A program made the position numbers and the translations under genes. From NCBI RefSeq assembly GCF_005938675.2, contig NZ_VCCH02000044.1, forward strand, positions 1 to 64,000: 64,000 nt of DNA, given 5' to 3'. The stretch is from Mycobacterium sp. KBS0706 (lineage in GTDB: Bacteria > Pseudomonadota > Alphaproteobacteria > DSM-16000 > Inquilinaceae). The notes beneath the pieces were generated by a model, which was not told the origin of the DNA, did not search any database, and was given only the letters and a program-made list of their open reading frames with translations. Within the stretch, counting starts at the first letter, position 1, and every line of letters starts with the position of its first letter. Below, in pieces: positions 50,749 to 59,583 of the stretch.

Positions 50749-51114
50749 TCAAGCGGCGTTCTTGAGCGCGGCCTGGGCCTGATCGACCAAGGCCTTAAAC
50801 GACTCCGGCTCGCGCGTGGCGATGTCGGACATGACCTTGCGGTCGATGTCGATGCCGGCCAGCTTGATGCCGTGCATGAACTTCGAATAGGTCAGGCCGT
50901 GCTCGCGCACGCCGGCGTTGATGCGCTGGATCCACAGGCCGCGGAAATCACGCTTCTTGTTGCGGCGATCGCGATAGGCATAGCGCAGCGCCTTCTCGAC
51001 CTTCTCGATCGCAATGCGATAGTTGGTCGAAGCGCGGCCCCGATAGCCCTTGGCGAGCTTGAGGATCTTCTTGTGGCGGGCGTGGCTGGTGACGCCGCGG
51101 GAAACTCGTGCCAT
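50749..51114 (-). CDS. rplT: 50S ribosomal protein L20
   Basis: A 121-residue basic protein with ARVSRGVTSHARHKKILKLA then KGYRGRASTNYRIAIEKVEK, an unmistakable L20 sequence. L20 is an early 23S rRNA assembly protein and, in Gammaproteobacteria, represses its own operon. It lies 18 bases downstream of rpmI on minus. Its downstream neighbour is pheS, from which it is separated by two hairpins. The length is normal for L20, and the RIAIEKVEKALRYAYRDRRN segment that binds 23S rRNA is intact. Confidence 0.98.
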   Translation of the reverse strand: MARVSRGVTSHARHKKILKLAKGYRGRASTNYRIAIEKVEKALRYAYRDRRNKKRDFRGLWIQRINAGVREHGLTYSKFMHGIKLAGIDIDRKVMSDIATREPESFKALVDQAQAALKNAA

Positions 51115-51132
51115 TGCTCAGCGCTCCTCTGC

Positions 51133-51333
51133 TCAGCCGTTAACCAGGAGGTAGCGCTTCACCTTCGTCGCGTCGGCGTCGCACATCACCTTGGTGCCCT
51201 GGTTCCGCTCCTTGGCCGCCTTGGTCTTGGTCAGCAGGCGGTGGCGGCGATAGGCCGAGTTGTAGCGGACCTTGCCGGAGGCGGTCAGCCGGAAGCGCTT
51301 CTTGGCGCTGGAATGGGTCTTCATCTTGGGCAT
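51133..51333 (-). CDS. rpmI: 50S ribosomal protein L35
   Basis: A 66-residue protein from ATG 51333, reading MPKMKTHSSAKKRFRLTASG and KVRYNSAYRRHRLLTKTKAA; the open frame upstream is not part of it. L35 is a component of the large ribosomal subunit. It is the first gene of the rpmI-rplT-pheS-pheT group here. infC, the usual upstream gene, is absent: the region before rpmI holds argD on the opposite strand. A GAAGGACCGAAA stretch before the start provides the ribosome site. Confidence 0.97.
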   Translation of the reverse strand: MPKMKTHSSAKKRFRLTASGKVRYNSAYRRHRLLTKTKAAKERNQGTKVMCDADATKVKRYLLVNG

Positions 51334-51531
51334 TTTCGGTCCTTCCGAAGGAAGACGATGGAGGGTGGTTGGGCATGCCCCGGGGATCGGACCCCGGCCT
51401 CGCCACCCGAACGGAGCGCGCGTTATAACGGCACGGGCGCGCGTTGACAAGCGCCGCATAAGCTGGGCTTAGTCCGAGCCTTCCCGCAACCACGAGACTC
51501 TGACCGAGACTCACTCCAAGCGAGCCTGTCC
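51334..51531. promoter_or_regulatory. Divergent rpmI/argD intergenic region
   Basis: A 198-base gap that must hold both promoters. A short perfect stem or known leader for L20 autocontrol was not recognised. The region is moderately GC-rich with CGCGCGTTATAACG at about 51417, where TTATAA could be part of a -10. No gene is supported in it. Confidence 0.35.
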
Positions 51532-52722
51532 ATGATTCCCGCTGTCATGCCGACCTATGCGCGTGCCGACCTCGCCTTCGCGCGGGGCGAAGGGGCGTAT
51601 CTGTTCGGGACCGACGGGCGACGATACCTGGATTTCGCGGCGGGCATCGCGGTCGTGGCGCTGGGCCACTGCCACCCGCATCTGGTGCGGACCCTGCAGG
51701 AGCAGGGCGCGAAGCTGTGGCACGTCTCGAACCTGTACCGGATCCCGGAGGGCGAGCGCCTGGCCCAGCGGCTGGTCGACAGCACCTTCGCCGATACGGT
51801 GTTCTTCACCAATTCCGGCGCCGAGGCCTGGGAAGGCGCCACCAAGCTGGTGCGCAAGTATCATTATACCCGCGGCAACCCGAAGCGCTGGCGGATCATC
51901 ACCGTCACCAACAGCTTCCACGGCCGCACCCTGGCCGCGATCTCGGCCGCCAAGGGCGAGAAGCTGATCAAGGGCTTCGGCCCGCTGGTCGACGGCTTCG
52001 ACCAGGTCGCCTGGGGCAACATGAACGAGCTGCGCGCGGCGATCACCGACGAGACCGCGGCGATCTGCATCGAGCCGATCATCGGCGAGGGCGGCATCAA
52101 GGCGGCGACGCCGGAGTATCTGCGCGAGCTGCGCCGCGTCTGCGACGAGTTCGGCCTGCTGCTGTTCTTCGACGAGATCCAGTGCGGCTACGGCCGCACC
52201 GGCAAGTTCTTTGCCCATGAATGGGCCGGGATCACGCCGGATGTGATGTGCGTCGCCAAGGGCATCGGCGGCGGCTTCCCGCTCGGCGCCTTCATGGCGA
52301 CCGAGGAGGCGGCCTGCGGCATGACCCCGGGCACCCATGGCTCGACCTATGCCGGCAACCCGCTGGCGACGGCGATCGGCAACGCCGTGCTCGACATCGT
52401 CCTGGCCGACGGCTTCTTCGAAAGCGTCGAGCGCACCGGCCGGCAGCTGAAGGCCGAGCTGGAGGCGCTGGTCGCCCGCCATCCGGCGGTGCTGGAGGAG
52501 GTGCGCGGCACCGGGCTGATGCTGGGCCTGAAATGCGTGCAGAAGAGCGACGAGTTGGTCCCCGAGCTGCGCGCCGCCGGCCTCTTGACCGTCGGCGCCG
52601 GCGAGAACGTCGTCCGCATCCTGCCGCCGCTGACCATCGGCGCGACGGAGATCGCCGAGGCCGTCTCGATCCTCGACCAAGTCTGCACCGCCCGGGCGGC
52701 GAAGGCGGTTGTGAATGGCTGA
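51532..52722 (+). CDS. argD: Acetylornithine aminotransferase
   Basis: A 396-residue class III PLP aminotransferase. The phosphate-binding region reads FFTNSGAEAWEGATKLVRKY, and the catalytic lysine is in MCVAKGIGGGFPLGAF near residue 243. Conserved FDEIQCGYGRTGKFFAHEW is present. It makes N-acetylornithine from N-acetylglutamate semialdehyde in arginine synthesis; relatives also act on succinyl-diaminopimelate. ATG 51547 is an alternative start. The gene overlaps argF by eight bases, which supports the arginine assignment. No SD is obvious at the chosen start. Confidence 0.94.
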   Translation: MIPAVMPTYARADLAFARGEGAYLFGTDGRRYLDFAAGIAVVALGHCHPHLVRTLQEQGAKLWHVSNLYRIPEGERLAQRLVDSTFADTVFFTNSGAEAWEGATKLVRKYHYTRGNPKRWRIITVTNSFHGRTLAAISAAKGEKLIKGFGPLVDGFDQVAWGNMNELRAAITDETAAICIEPIIGEGGIKAATPEYLRELRRVCDEFGLLLFFDEIQCGYGRTGKFFAHEWAGITPDVMCVAKGIGGGFPLGAFMATEEAACGMTPGTHGSTYAGNPLATAIGNAVLDIVLADGFFESVERTGRQLKAELEALVARHPAVLEEVRGTGLMLGLKCVQKSDELVPELRAAGLLTVGAGENVVRILPPLTIGATEIAEAVSILDQVCTARAAKAVVNG

Positions 52723-53641
52723 CATCCGGCACTTCACCGACCTGCACCACCTGCCCAAGGCCGATCTGCGCCGGATCATCGACCGGTCGATCGAGCTGAA
52801 GCGCACCGATCCGCGCGGCGCCGCGTCGAAGCCGCTGGCCGGCCGCACCCTGGCGCTGATCTTCGAGAAGCCGTCGACCCGCACCCGCGTCTCCTTCGAG
52901 GTCGGGATGCGCCAGCTCGGCGGCGAGGTGGTGATGCTGACCGGCACCGAGATCCAGCTCGGCCGCGGCGAGACCATCGGCGACACCGCCCGGGTGCTGT
53001 CGCGCTATGTCGACATCATCATGCTGCGCACCTCGGACGAGGACCGGCTGCGCGAGATGGCCGAGAACGCCACGGTGCCGGTGATCAACGGCCTGACCGA
53101 CGAGACCCATCCGTGCCAGCTGATGGCCGATGTGATGACCTTCGAGGAGAAGCGCGGGCCGATCGCCGGGCGCGTCGCCGCCTGGACCGGCGACGGCAAC
53201 AACGTCGCCCGGTCCTGGATCCGCGCCGCCGGCATGTTCGATTTCGAGCTGCGCCTGGCCTGCCCGGACGAGCTGTCGCCGCCGGCCGACCTGATCCAGT
53301 GGGCGCATCGCGAGGGCGCCCGCATCTCGGTCGGCACCGACCCGGAGACGACGGTGCGCGGCGCCGACCTGGTGGTCACCGACACCTGGGTGTCGATGGG
53401 CGACAAGGACGCGCCGTCGCGCCACAACCTGCTGCGGCCCTACCAGGTCGATGAGCGGCTGATGGCGCAGGCCAAGCCGGACGCCCTGTTCATGCACTGC
53501 CTGCCGGCCCATCGCGGCGAGGAGGTGACGGACGGGGTGATCGACGGCCCGCAATCCGTGGTCTGGGACGAGGCGGAGAACCGCCTGCACGCCCAGAAGG
53601 GTATCTTGCTGTGGTGCCTGGGGGCCCTCGAGGCGAAGTGA
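52715..53641 (+). CDS. argF: Ornithine carbamoyltransferase
   Basis: A 308-residue enzyme. The carbamoyl-phosphate loop reads FEKPSTRTRVSFEVGMRQLG, the ornithine-binding segment is DETHPCQLMADVMTFEEKRG, and the C-terminal signature is FMHCLPAHRGEEV. It forms citrulline from ornithine and carbamoyl phosphate. It overlaps argD by eight bases and is followed after two bases by hslO, the standard alphaproteobacterial order argD-argF-hslO. All catalytic motifs are intact and the length is normal. The product works as a trimer in the cytoplasm. Confidence 0.96.
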   Translation: MADIRHFTDLHHLPKADLRRIIDRSIELKRTDPRGAASKPLAGRTLALIFEKPSTRTRVSFEVGMRQLGGEVVMLTGTEIQLGRGETIGDTARVLSRYVDIIMLRTSDEDRLREMAENATVPVINGLTDETHPCQLMADVMTFEEKRGPIAGRVAAWTGDGNNVARSWIRAAGMFDFELRLACPDELSPPADLIQWAHREGARISVGTDPETTVRGADLVVTDTWVSMGDKDAPSRHNLLRPYQVDERLMAQAKPDALFMHCLPAHRGEEVTDGVIDGPQSVVWDEAENRLHAQKGILLWCLGALEAK

Positions 53642-53643
53642 TC

Positions 53644-54537
53644 ATGGCGGTGTCAAAGACGGGGGGCGATGACCTCATCCTCCCCTTCCAGATCGAGGCG
53701 TCGGGGCTGCGCGGCCGGCTGGTCCGGTTCGGCCCGCTGCTCGACGAGATCCTGGGCCGCCACGCCTATCCCGAGCCGGTCGCCCATCTTCTGGCCGAGA
53801 CGGTGGTGTTGACCGCTCTCCTGGCCAGCGCCCTGAAATACGAGGGGGTGTTCACCCTGCAGGCCAAGGGCGACGGGCCGGTGCGGCTGGTGGTGGCCGA
53901 CGTCACCACCGACGGCGCGGTCCGCGCCAACGCCATGTTCGACGAGGCCCGGCTGACCGGCACCGCCACCACGGTGCCGGCGCTGCTGGGCCGCGGCCAC
54001 CTGGCCTTCACCGTCGACCAGGGCCAGGACACCGAGCGCTACCAGGGCATCGTCGACCTGTCCGGCGAGACGCTGTGGGAATGCGCCCAGCATTATTTCC
54101 GGCAATCGGAGCAGCTGCAGGCCGGGCTGCGCTCCGCCGTCCGGCACGGCGAGGCCGGCTGGCGCGGCGGCGGCATCATGCTGCAGCGCCTGCCCGACCC
54201 CGAGAAGCAGGTGCCGACCGACCGCGAGGACGACTGGCGCCGCGCCATGGTGCTGCTCGGCTCCGCCACCGATGACGAGCTGACCCAGCCGGCCCTGTCC
54301 GGCGAGGCGCTGCTGTTCCGCCTCTATAATGAGGACGGCGTCCGGGTCTTCCCGTCGCAGCCGATGCGCTTTTCCTGCCGCTGCTCGCGCGAGCGGGTGG
54401 CGTCGATGCTGAAATCGATGCCGAAGGCGGAGATCGAGGGCCTGGCCGTCGACGGCCGGGTCGAGGTCGCCTGCGAGTTCTGCAACACCCGGTACGATTT
54501 CGACCGGGACCAGCTCGCGGCGCTGTACGCCGCCTGA
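53644..54537 (+). CDS. hslO: Redox-regulated chaperone Hsp33
   Basis: A 297-residue protein from ATG 53644, two bases after the argF stop; a longer frame begins inside argF. The zinc-binding redox switch is seen as FSCRCSRERV (about residues 243-246) and ACEFCNTRYDF near the C-terminus, the CxC...CxxC arrangement. The N-terminal chaperone domain includes KYEGVFTLQAKGDGPVRLVV. Hsp33 becomes an active holdase when oxidised. Its position after argF is conserved in many Alphaproteobacteria. The motif set is complete, so the protein should be functional. Confidence 0.95.
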   Translation: MAVSKTGGDDLILPFQIEASGLRGRLVRFGPLLDEILGRHAYPEPVAHLLAETVVLTALLASALKYEGVFTLQAKGDGPVRLVVADVTTDGAVRANAMFDEARLTGTATTVPALLGRGHLAFTVDQGQDTERYQGIVDLSGETLWECAQHYFRQSEQLQAGLRSAVRHGEAGWRGGGIMLQRLPDPEKQVPTDREDDWRRAMVLLGSATDDELTQPALSGEALLFRLYNEDGVRVFPSQPMRFSCRCSRERVASMLKSMPKAEIEGLAVDGRVEVACEFCNTRYDFDRDQLAALYAA

Positions 54538-54554
54538 GCCGACCGGAGGACCCG

Positions 54555-55127
54555 ATGCCCCATCCGAACCGTCGCAGCCTGTTGGCCGGCGCCGCCCTGC
54601 TGCTGCTCGGCGCCTGCGGCGGCCCGGAGCTGGCCGCGGTCGCGCCGGTCAGCTTCGCCGGCCGCCCGCCGATCCGGCTGAACGTCGCCCGGATCGACAC
54701 GGTCGACCGGTCGGTGCCGGGCGCGACGCAGTCGGGGCAGAGCCCGGCGGCGGCGATCCGCGGCTGGGCCGCCGCGCGGCTGCAGGCCGGCGGCCGCGCC
54801 GGCGCGGCGCAGCTGATCATCCAGGAGGCCGGCCTGACCCGGGAGCCGCTGGCGACCCAGGGCGGCATCACTTCGATCTTCAAGGACCAGCCGTCGCAGA
54901 GGCTGACCCTGCGGCTGACCGCCCGGCTGCAGGTCGGCCCGGTCGGCAATTACACCGGCGGCTACACCGACGTCAGGGTCGAACGCTCGACCACCGTGAC
55001 CGACGGCTCCAGCGTCGCCGACCAGAGCCGCGCCGAGGCCGGCCTGCTGCAGGACGGAATGGCCGAGTTCGACCGCCAGTTCGAGGCCAACATCCGGCAA
55101 TACCTGGCGCCCCTGCTGCTGCCGTAG
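54555..55127 (+). CDS. Putative lipoprotein
   Basis: A 190-residue protein 17 bases after hslO. It has a lipoprotein signal peptide (NRRSLLAGAALLLLGACGG) with the lipid-modified Cys21, and a twin-arginine-like NRRS start. The mature domain has no motif that I can name with confidence; RLTLRLTARLQVGPVGNYTG suggests a beta-sheet region. It ends with a helical tail (LLQDGMAEFDRQFEANIRQY). Position after argF-hslO is conserved-looking but its function is unknown. It probably resides in the outer membrane or periplasm. Confidence 0.75.
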   Translation: MPHPNRRSLLAGAALLLLGACGGPELAAVAPVSFAGRPPIRLNVARIDTVDRSVPGATQSGQSPAAAIRGWAAARLQAGGRAGAAQLIIQEAGLTREPLATQGGITSIFKDQPSQRLTLRLTARLQVGPVGNYTGGYTDVRVERSTTVTDGSSVADQSRAEAGLLQDGMAEFDRQFEANIRQYLAPLLLP

Positions 55128-55287
55128 CGCGATTTCCGGCGGTGTCCATCGGGCCGATGCGGGCCATCCTTCCGGCCAGGGCGGCCGTGAGCCGTCTGCC
55201 CGATTTCCCTTTCGCCTCGCTCTATGGCACAAGGCGGGATGTGGAGCGTTCTAAACGGGCGTCCTGATTTTTCGGAAGAAGGTATTC

Positions 55288-56157
55288 ATGTCCGAACCCG
55301 TCAAGGTAGCCGTGTTTCCCGTCGCGGGTCTCGGCACCCGGTCGCTGCCCGCCACCAAGGCAGTGCCGAAGGAGATGCTCTGCGTCGTCGACAAGCCGGT
55401 GCTGCAATACGCGGTCGAGGAGGCCAAGGCCGCCGGGATCGAGGAGTTCGTCTTCGTCTCCAGCCGCGGCAAGACCGCGCTGGAGGATCATTTCGACGAG
55501 AATGCCGAGCTCTACGCCTCGCTCGAGGCCCGCAACAAGGCGGAGCAGCTGAAGGCGGCGCGCGACGCCGAGCTGCCGCCCGGCCAGTTCAGCTTCGTCC
55601 GCCAGGCCCAGCCGCTGGGCCTCGGCCACGCCGTCTGGTGCGCCCGCCACCTGGTCGGCAACCGGCCCTTCGCCGTGCTGCTGCCGGACGAGATCTTCAA
55701 ATGCCAGACGCCGCTGCTGGCGCAGATGGCGCAGGCCTATGCCGGGCACGGCGGCAACCTGATCGCGGTGCGCGAGGTGCCGAAGGCCCAGACCTCGCGC
55801 TACGGCATCCTGGCGATCGGCCAGGACGACGGCACGGTGGCCGAGGTCACCGGCCTGGTCGAGAAGCCGAAGCCGGAGGAGGCCCCGTCCGACCTGTCGA
55901 TCGTCGGCCGCTACATCCTGCAGCCGGAGGTGTTCGCGCATCTCGACCGGCAGGAGCGCGGCGCCGGCGGCGAGATCCAGCTGACCGACGCGATGGCCCG
56001 GCTGATCGGCCACCAGCCCTTCCACGGCGTGCGCTTCGAGGGCGACCGCTTCGATTGCGGCGACAAGGTCGGCTTCATCGCTGCCAACCTGGCCTATGGG
56101 CTGGACCGCCCGGACCTGTCCGCCGCCCTGCGCGAGGCGGTCTCACGCTATCTGTAA
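55288..56157 (+). CDS. galU: UTP--glucose-1-phosphate uridylyltransferase
   Basis: A 289-residue nucleotidyltransferase with a GGAAGAAGG site. The UTP-binding loop is VFPVAGLGTRSLPATKAVPK, followed by EMLCVVDKPVLQYAVEEA, and the later FAVLLPDEIFKC and GLVEKPKPEEAPSD fix it as GalU. It makes UDP-glucose from UTP and glucose-1-phosphate. UDP-glucose is oxidised by the next gene product, and glucose-1-phosphate comes from the third gene, so the set supplies nucleotide sugars for polysaccharide. The 160-base gap upstream should hold its promoter. Confidence 0.96.
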   Translation: MSEPVKVAVFPVAGLGTRSLPATKAVPKEMLCVVDKPVLQYAVEEAKAAGIEEFVFVSSRGKTALEDHFDENAELYASLEARNKAEQLKAARDAELPPGQFSFVRQAQPLGLGHAVWCARHLVGNRPFAVLLPDEIFKCQTPLLAQMAQAYAGHGGNLIAVREVPKAQTSRYGILAIGQDDGTVAEVTGLVEKPKPEEAPSDLSIVGRYILQPEVFAHLDRQERGAGGEIQLTDAMARLIGHQPFHGVRFEGDRFDCGDKVGFIAANLAYGLDRPDLSAALREAVSRYL

Positions 56158-56199
56158 CCCGGCCGGGCTGGCCGGCGAAATGTTGGAGTAGGCGCCCCC

Positions 56200-57522
56200 A
56201 TGCGCATCGCGATGATCGGCAGCGGCTATGTCGGACTCGTCTCCGGCGCCTGCTTCTCCGAATTCGGCCATGACGTCATTTGCGTCGACAAGGACCCCGG
56301 CCGGATCGAGCAGCTCAGGCGCAACGAGATGCCGATCTACGAGCCGGGCCTCGACGCGCTGGTGGCGAAGAACGCGGCCGCCGGCCGGCTGTCCTTCACC
56401 ACCGACCTGGCGGCGGCGGTCGACGGCGCCGGTGCGGTGTTCATCGCGGTCGGCACGCCCAGCCGGCGCGGCGACGGCCATGCCGACCTGTCCTATGTCT
56501 TCGCCGCGGCCGAGGAGATCGCCCGGGCGCTGACCGGCTACGCCGTCGTCGTCACCAAGTCGACGGTGCCGGTCGGCACCGGCCGCAAGGTCGCCGAGGT
56601 GATCCGGAAGGTCCGGCCGGACGCCGATTTCGACATCGCCTCCAACCCCGAATTCCTGCGCGAGGGCTCGGCGATCGGCGACTTCATGCTGCCGGACCGG
56701 GTGGTCATCGGCATTGAGGGCGACCGCGCCAGGAAGGTCCTGTCCGACGTCTACCGGCCGCTGTACCTGATCGAGCGCCCGATCGTGACCACGGCGCTGG
56801 AGACGGCGGAGCTGATCAAATACGCCGCCAACAGCTTCCTGGCGATGAAGGTGACCTTCATCAACGAGGTCGCCAATCTGTGCGAGCAGGTCGGCGCCAA
56901 TGTCCATGACGTCGCCCGGTCGATCGGCCTGGACAAGCGCATCGGCCCGAAATTCCTGCATCCCGGCCCGGGCTATGGCGGCTCCTGCTTCCCCAAGGAC
57001 ACGCTGGCCTTCGTGCAGACTGCGCGCGAGGCCGGGGCCCGGCAGCACCTGATCGAGACGGTCATCGAGGTCAACCAGGCGCGCAAGAGCGAGATGGCGG
57101 ACCGCGTGATCGCCGCCTTCGGCGGCGACGTCGCCGGCCGGACCATCGCCGTGCTGGGCCTGGCCTTCAAGCAGAACACCGACGACATGCGCGATTCGCC
57201 CGCCTTGACCGTGGTGCCGGTGCTGCAGAAGGCCGGGGCCCGGATCCGCGCCTATGACCCGGAAGCGATGAAGGAGGCGCGCAAGCTGCTGACTGACGTC
57301 GACTACGCCGTCGGCGCCTATGAGGCGCTGCGTGGCGCCGACGGCGCCGTGGTGCTGACCGAATGGAACGAGTTCCGCGCCCTCGACCCGGCGCGGATGA
57401 TCAAGCTGATGGGCGGCCCGGTCTTCGTCGACCTGCGCAACGTCTACAAGCCGGCGGACATGCAGGCGGCCGGCTTCCGCTACCACAGCATCGGCCGCCC
57501 GGTCCCGGGCTCGGCCGGCTGA
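56200..57522 (+). CDS. ugd: UDP-glucose 6-dehydrogenase
   Basis: A 440-residue enzyme. The NAD fold begins MRIAMIGSGYVGLVSGACFS then EFGHDVICVDKD. The catalytic cysteine is in GPGYGGSCFPKDTLAFVQTA (about residue 264), and the C-terminal domain is intact (GLAFKQNTDDMRDSPALTVV). It oxidises UDP-glucose twice to UDP-glucuronate, a precursor of acidic exopolysaccharide or lipid A decoration. It follows galU by 42 bases. The assignment is firm, though GDP-mannose dehydrogenase is a related enzyme that shares the same folds. Confidence 0.94.
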   Translation: MRIAMIGSGYVGLVSGACFSEFGHDVICVDKDPGRIEQLRRNEMPIYEPGLDALVAKNAAAGRLSFTTDLAAAVDGAGAVFIAVGTPSRRGDGHADLSYVFAAAEEIARALTGYAVVVTKSTVPVGTGRKVAEVIRKVRPDADFDIASNPEFLREGSAIGDFMLPDRVVIGIEGDRARKVLSDVYRPLYLIERPIVTTALETAELIKYAANSFLAMKVTFINEVANLCEQVGANVHDVARSIGLDKRIGPKFLHPGPGYGGSCFPKDTLAFVQTAREAGARQHLIETVIEVNQARKSEMADRVIAAFGGDVAGRTIAVLGLAFKQNTDDMRDSPALTVVPVLQKAGARIRAYDPEAMKEARKLLTDVDYAVGAYEALRGADGAVVLTEWNEFRALDPARMIKLMGGPVFVDLRNVYKPADMQAAGFRYHSIGRPVPGSAG

Positions 57523-57557
57523 CGCCACAAGACCCTTCCGAGGACCGCCCCCCGATC

Positions 57558-58949
57558 ATGACCCACAGCTTCCATCCCACCGTCCTGCGCGAATACGACA
57601 TCCGCGGCGTCATCGGCAAAACGCTGAACGCCGCCGACTACGGGGCGGTGGGCGCCGCCTTCGGCACCATCGTCAAGCGCAAGGGCGGCCGGCAGGTTGT
57701 GGTCGGCTATGACGGCCGGCTGAGCTCGGTGGAGCTGGAGGCGGCGCTGGTCCAGGGCCTGGCCTCGACCGGGATCGAGGTGGTGCGCGTCGGGCTCGGC
57801 CCGACCCCGATGCTGTACTTCGCCCAGAAGCACCTGGACGCCGATGCCGGGGTGATGGTCACCGGGTCGCACAACCCGCCGGACTACAACGGCATCAAGA
57901 TGGTGCTGCGCTCTGGCCCGGTCTATGGCGACCAGATCCTGGAGATCGGCCGCCTCGCCACCGCCGGCGACCTCGAGACGGGCGACGGCCGCGTCAGCGA
58001 CCTCGACCTGCGCGACCTTTATGTCGAGCGGCTGCTGCGCGACTATGACGGCACCCGCGACCTGACCGTGGTCTGGGACAACGGCAACGGCGCCGCCGGC
58101 GAGGTGCTGCGCCGCCTGACCGCGAAGCTGCCCGGCAAGCACATCCTGCTGTTCGACGACATCGACGGCCGCTTCCCGAACCACCATCCGGACCCGACGA
58201 TCCCGGACAACCTGGTGGCGCTGCAGGCCAAGGTGGCCGAGGCGCGCGCCGATCTCGGCATCGCCTTCGACGGCGACGCCGACCGCATCGGCGCGATCGA
58301 CGGCCAGGGCCGGATCATCCCGGGCGACATGCTGGTGGCGGTCTACGCCATCGACGTGCTGCCGCGGTATCCCGGCGGCACCGTGATCGCCGACGTCAAG
58401 ACCAGCAAGACCGTGTTCGATGCGATCGCCGGGCTGGGTGGCACGCCGCTGATGTGGAAGACCGGCCACTCGCTGATCAAGGCGAAGATGGCCGAGGTGA
58501 AGTCGCCGCTGGCCGGCGAGATGTCGGGCCACATCTTCTTCGCCGACAAATGGTACGGCTTCGACGACGCGCTCTATTGCGGCGTGCGGCTGGTGGCCCA
58601 GGTCAGCCGCAGCGGCGGCACGCTGGCCGACCTGCGCGACACTTTCCCCAGCACCGTCTCGACCCCCGAGGTACGGTTCCAGGTCGATGAGAGCCGGAAG
58701 TTCGCGGTGATCGACGAGGTCATGGCCCGGCTGCGCCAGGCCGGCGCCGAGGTCGTCGACATCGACGGCGCCCGGGTGACCACGCCGGACGGCTGGTGGC
58801 TCTTGCGCGCCTCGAACACCCAGGACGTGCTGGTGGCCCGGGCCGAGAGCGGCGACGAGGCCGGGCTGGAGCGGCTGAAGGCGCAGATCGTCGACCAGCT
58901 GCAGCAGAGCGGCCTGGCCGAGCCCAGCTTCACCGCCTCGGCACATTGA
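57558..58949 (+). CDS. Phosphoglucomutase/phosphomannomutase
   Basis: A 463-residue alpha-D-phosphohexomutase from ATG 57558; the open frame upstream lies in ugd. The N-terminus is FHPTVLREYDIRGVIGKTLN. The active-site phosphoserine is Ser104 in VTGSHNPPDYNGIKMVL, the metal loop is AFDGDADRIGAID, and the sugar loop is GEMSGHIFFADKW. It interconverts hexose 1- and 6-phosphates. The AlgC/ManB-like family accepts glucose and mannose; next to galU and ugd the glucose activity seems most relevant. A family A repeat follows after 25 bases. Confidence 0.93.
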   Translation: MTHSFHPTVLREYDIRGVIGKTLNAADYGAVGAAFGTIVKRKGGRQVVVGYDGRLSSVELEAALVQGLASTGIEVVRVGLGPTPMLYFAQKHLDADAGVMVTGSHNPPDYNGIKMVLRSGPVYGDQILEIGRLATAGDLETGDGRVSDLDLRDLYVERLLRDYDGTRDLTVVWDNGNGAAGEVLRRLTAKLPGKHILLFDDIDGRFPNHHPDPTIPDNLVALQAKVAEARADLGIAFDGDADRIGAIDGQGRIIPGDMLVAVYAIDVLPRYPGGTVIADVKTSKTVFDAIAGLGGTPLMWKTGHSLIKAKMAEVKSPLAGEMSGHIFFADKWYGFDDALYCGVRLVAQVSRSGGTLADLRDTFPSTVSTPEVRFQVDESRKFAVIDEVMARLRQAGAEVVDIDGARVTTPDGWWLLRASNTQDVLVARAESGDEAGLERLKAQIVDQLQQSGLAEPSFTASAH

Positions 58950-58973
58950 TCGGGGGCTTGCCCCTTCTCTGAT

Positions 58974-59064
58974 CTGTCATCGCCGGGCTTGAGCCGGCGA
59001 TCCAGGGGCCACCCAGAACGGCGTCGACATTCCTGCATGCCCGGGTCAAGCCCGGGCATGACAG
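58974..59064. repeat. Dispersed palindromic repeat, family A copy 4
   Basis: CTGTCATCGCCGGGCTTGAG at the left and CCCGGGTCAAGCCCGGGCAT then GACAG at the right. One arm carries GAGCCGG instead of GACCCGG. It lies in the convergent gap between the phosphomutase and a GNAT gene. Confidence 0.9.
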
Positions 59065-59076
59065 ATAAGGTAAGCC

Positions 59077-59583
59077 CTACCCCACTCCCCGCAACCGCGC
59101 CATCGCCAGCGCATCAACATAGGTGCCGTCGCGATAGGCATAGGCGCGCAGCACGCCTTCCTCGACGAAGCCGAACCTGCGGTAGAGCGCCAGGGCCGGC
59201 GCGTTGTCGGCCCACACGGTCAGCTCCAGCCGCTTCAGGTCCAGCCAGTTGTCGGCGGTGTCGATCAAGGCGGCCAACAGCGCCGTGCCGACGCCGCGGC
59301 CGGCGAAGGCGTCATGCACGCCCATGCCGATCGACGCGGCATGCGACCGGCGGCCCTTGCCGAGGTCGAGACCGGCATCGCCGATGATCCGGCCGGCCGC
59401 CTCGGCGACGATGTGCGGGTTGTCGGGCGACCGCGTCTCCAGCCATTTCCGCACCGTGTCGATCGACGGGTAGCGCGGCCGCAGCGTGCCCCAGCGGAAG
59501 CGCGGCTGGCTGTGCATCTCGTGCAGCCCGGCCGGGTCGTCGATCCGGCTGGCGCGCAGGACGAGAGCGGGCGCCCCGGTCAC
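59077..59583 (-). CDS. GNAT family N-acetyltransferase
   Basis: A 168-residue protein with a GTG start in a four-base GTGA overlap with the eda stop. Its acetyl-CoA motif is GMGVHDAFAGRGVGTALLAA, and the C-terminal part reads LTVWADNAPALALYRRFGFV then EEGVLRAYAYRDGTYVDALA, which resembles the RimJ/phosphinothricin-type acetyltransferases. The substrate is unknown. It is translationally coupled to eda, though no metabolic link is obvious. The protein has no signal peptide and is of normal length for the family. A sugar-related substrate is possible but not supported. Confidence 0.86.
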   Translation of the reverse strand: MTGAPALVLRASRIDDPAGLHEMHSQPRFRWGTLRPRYPSIDTVRKWLETRSPDNPHIVAEAAGRIIGDAGLDLGKGRRSHAASIGMGVHDAFAGRGVGTALLAALIDTADNWLDLKRLELTVWADNAPALALYRRFGFVEEGVLRAYAYRDGTYVDALAMARLRGVG

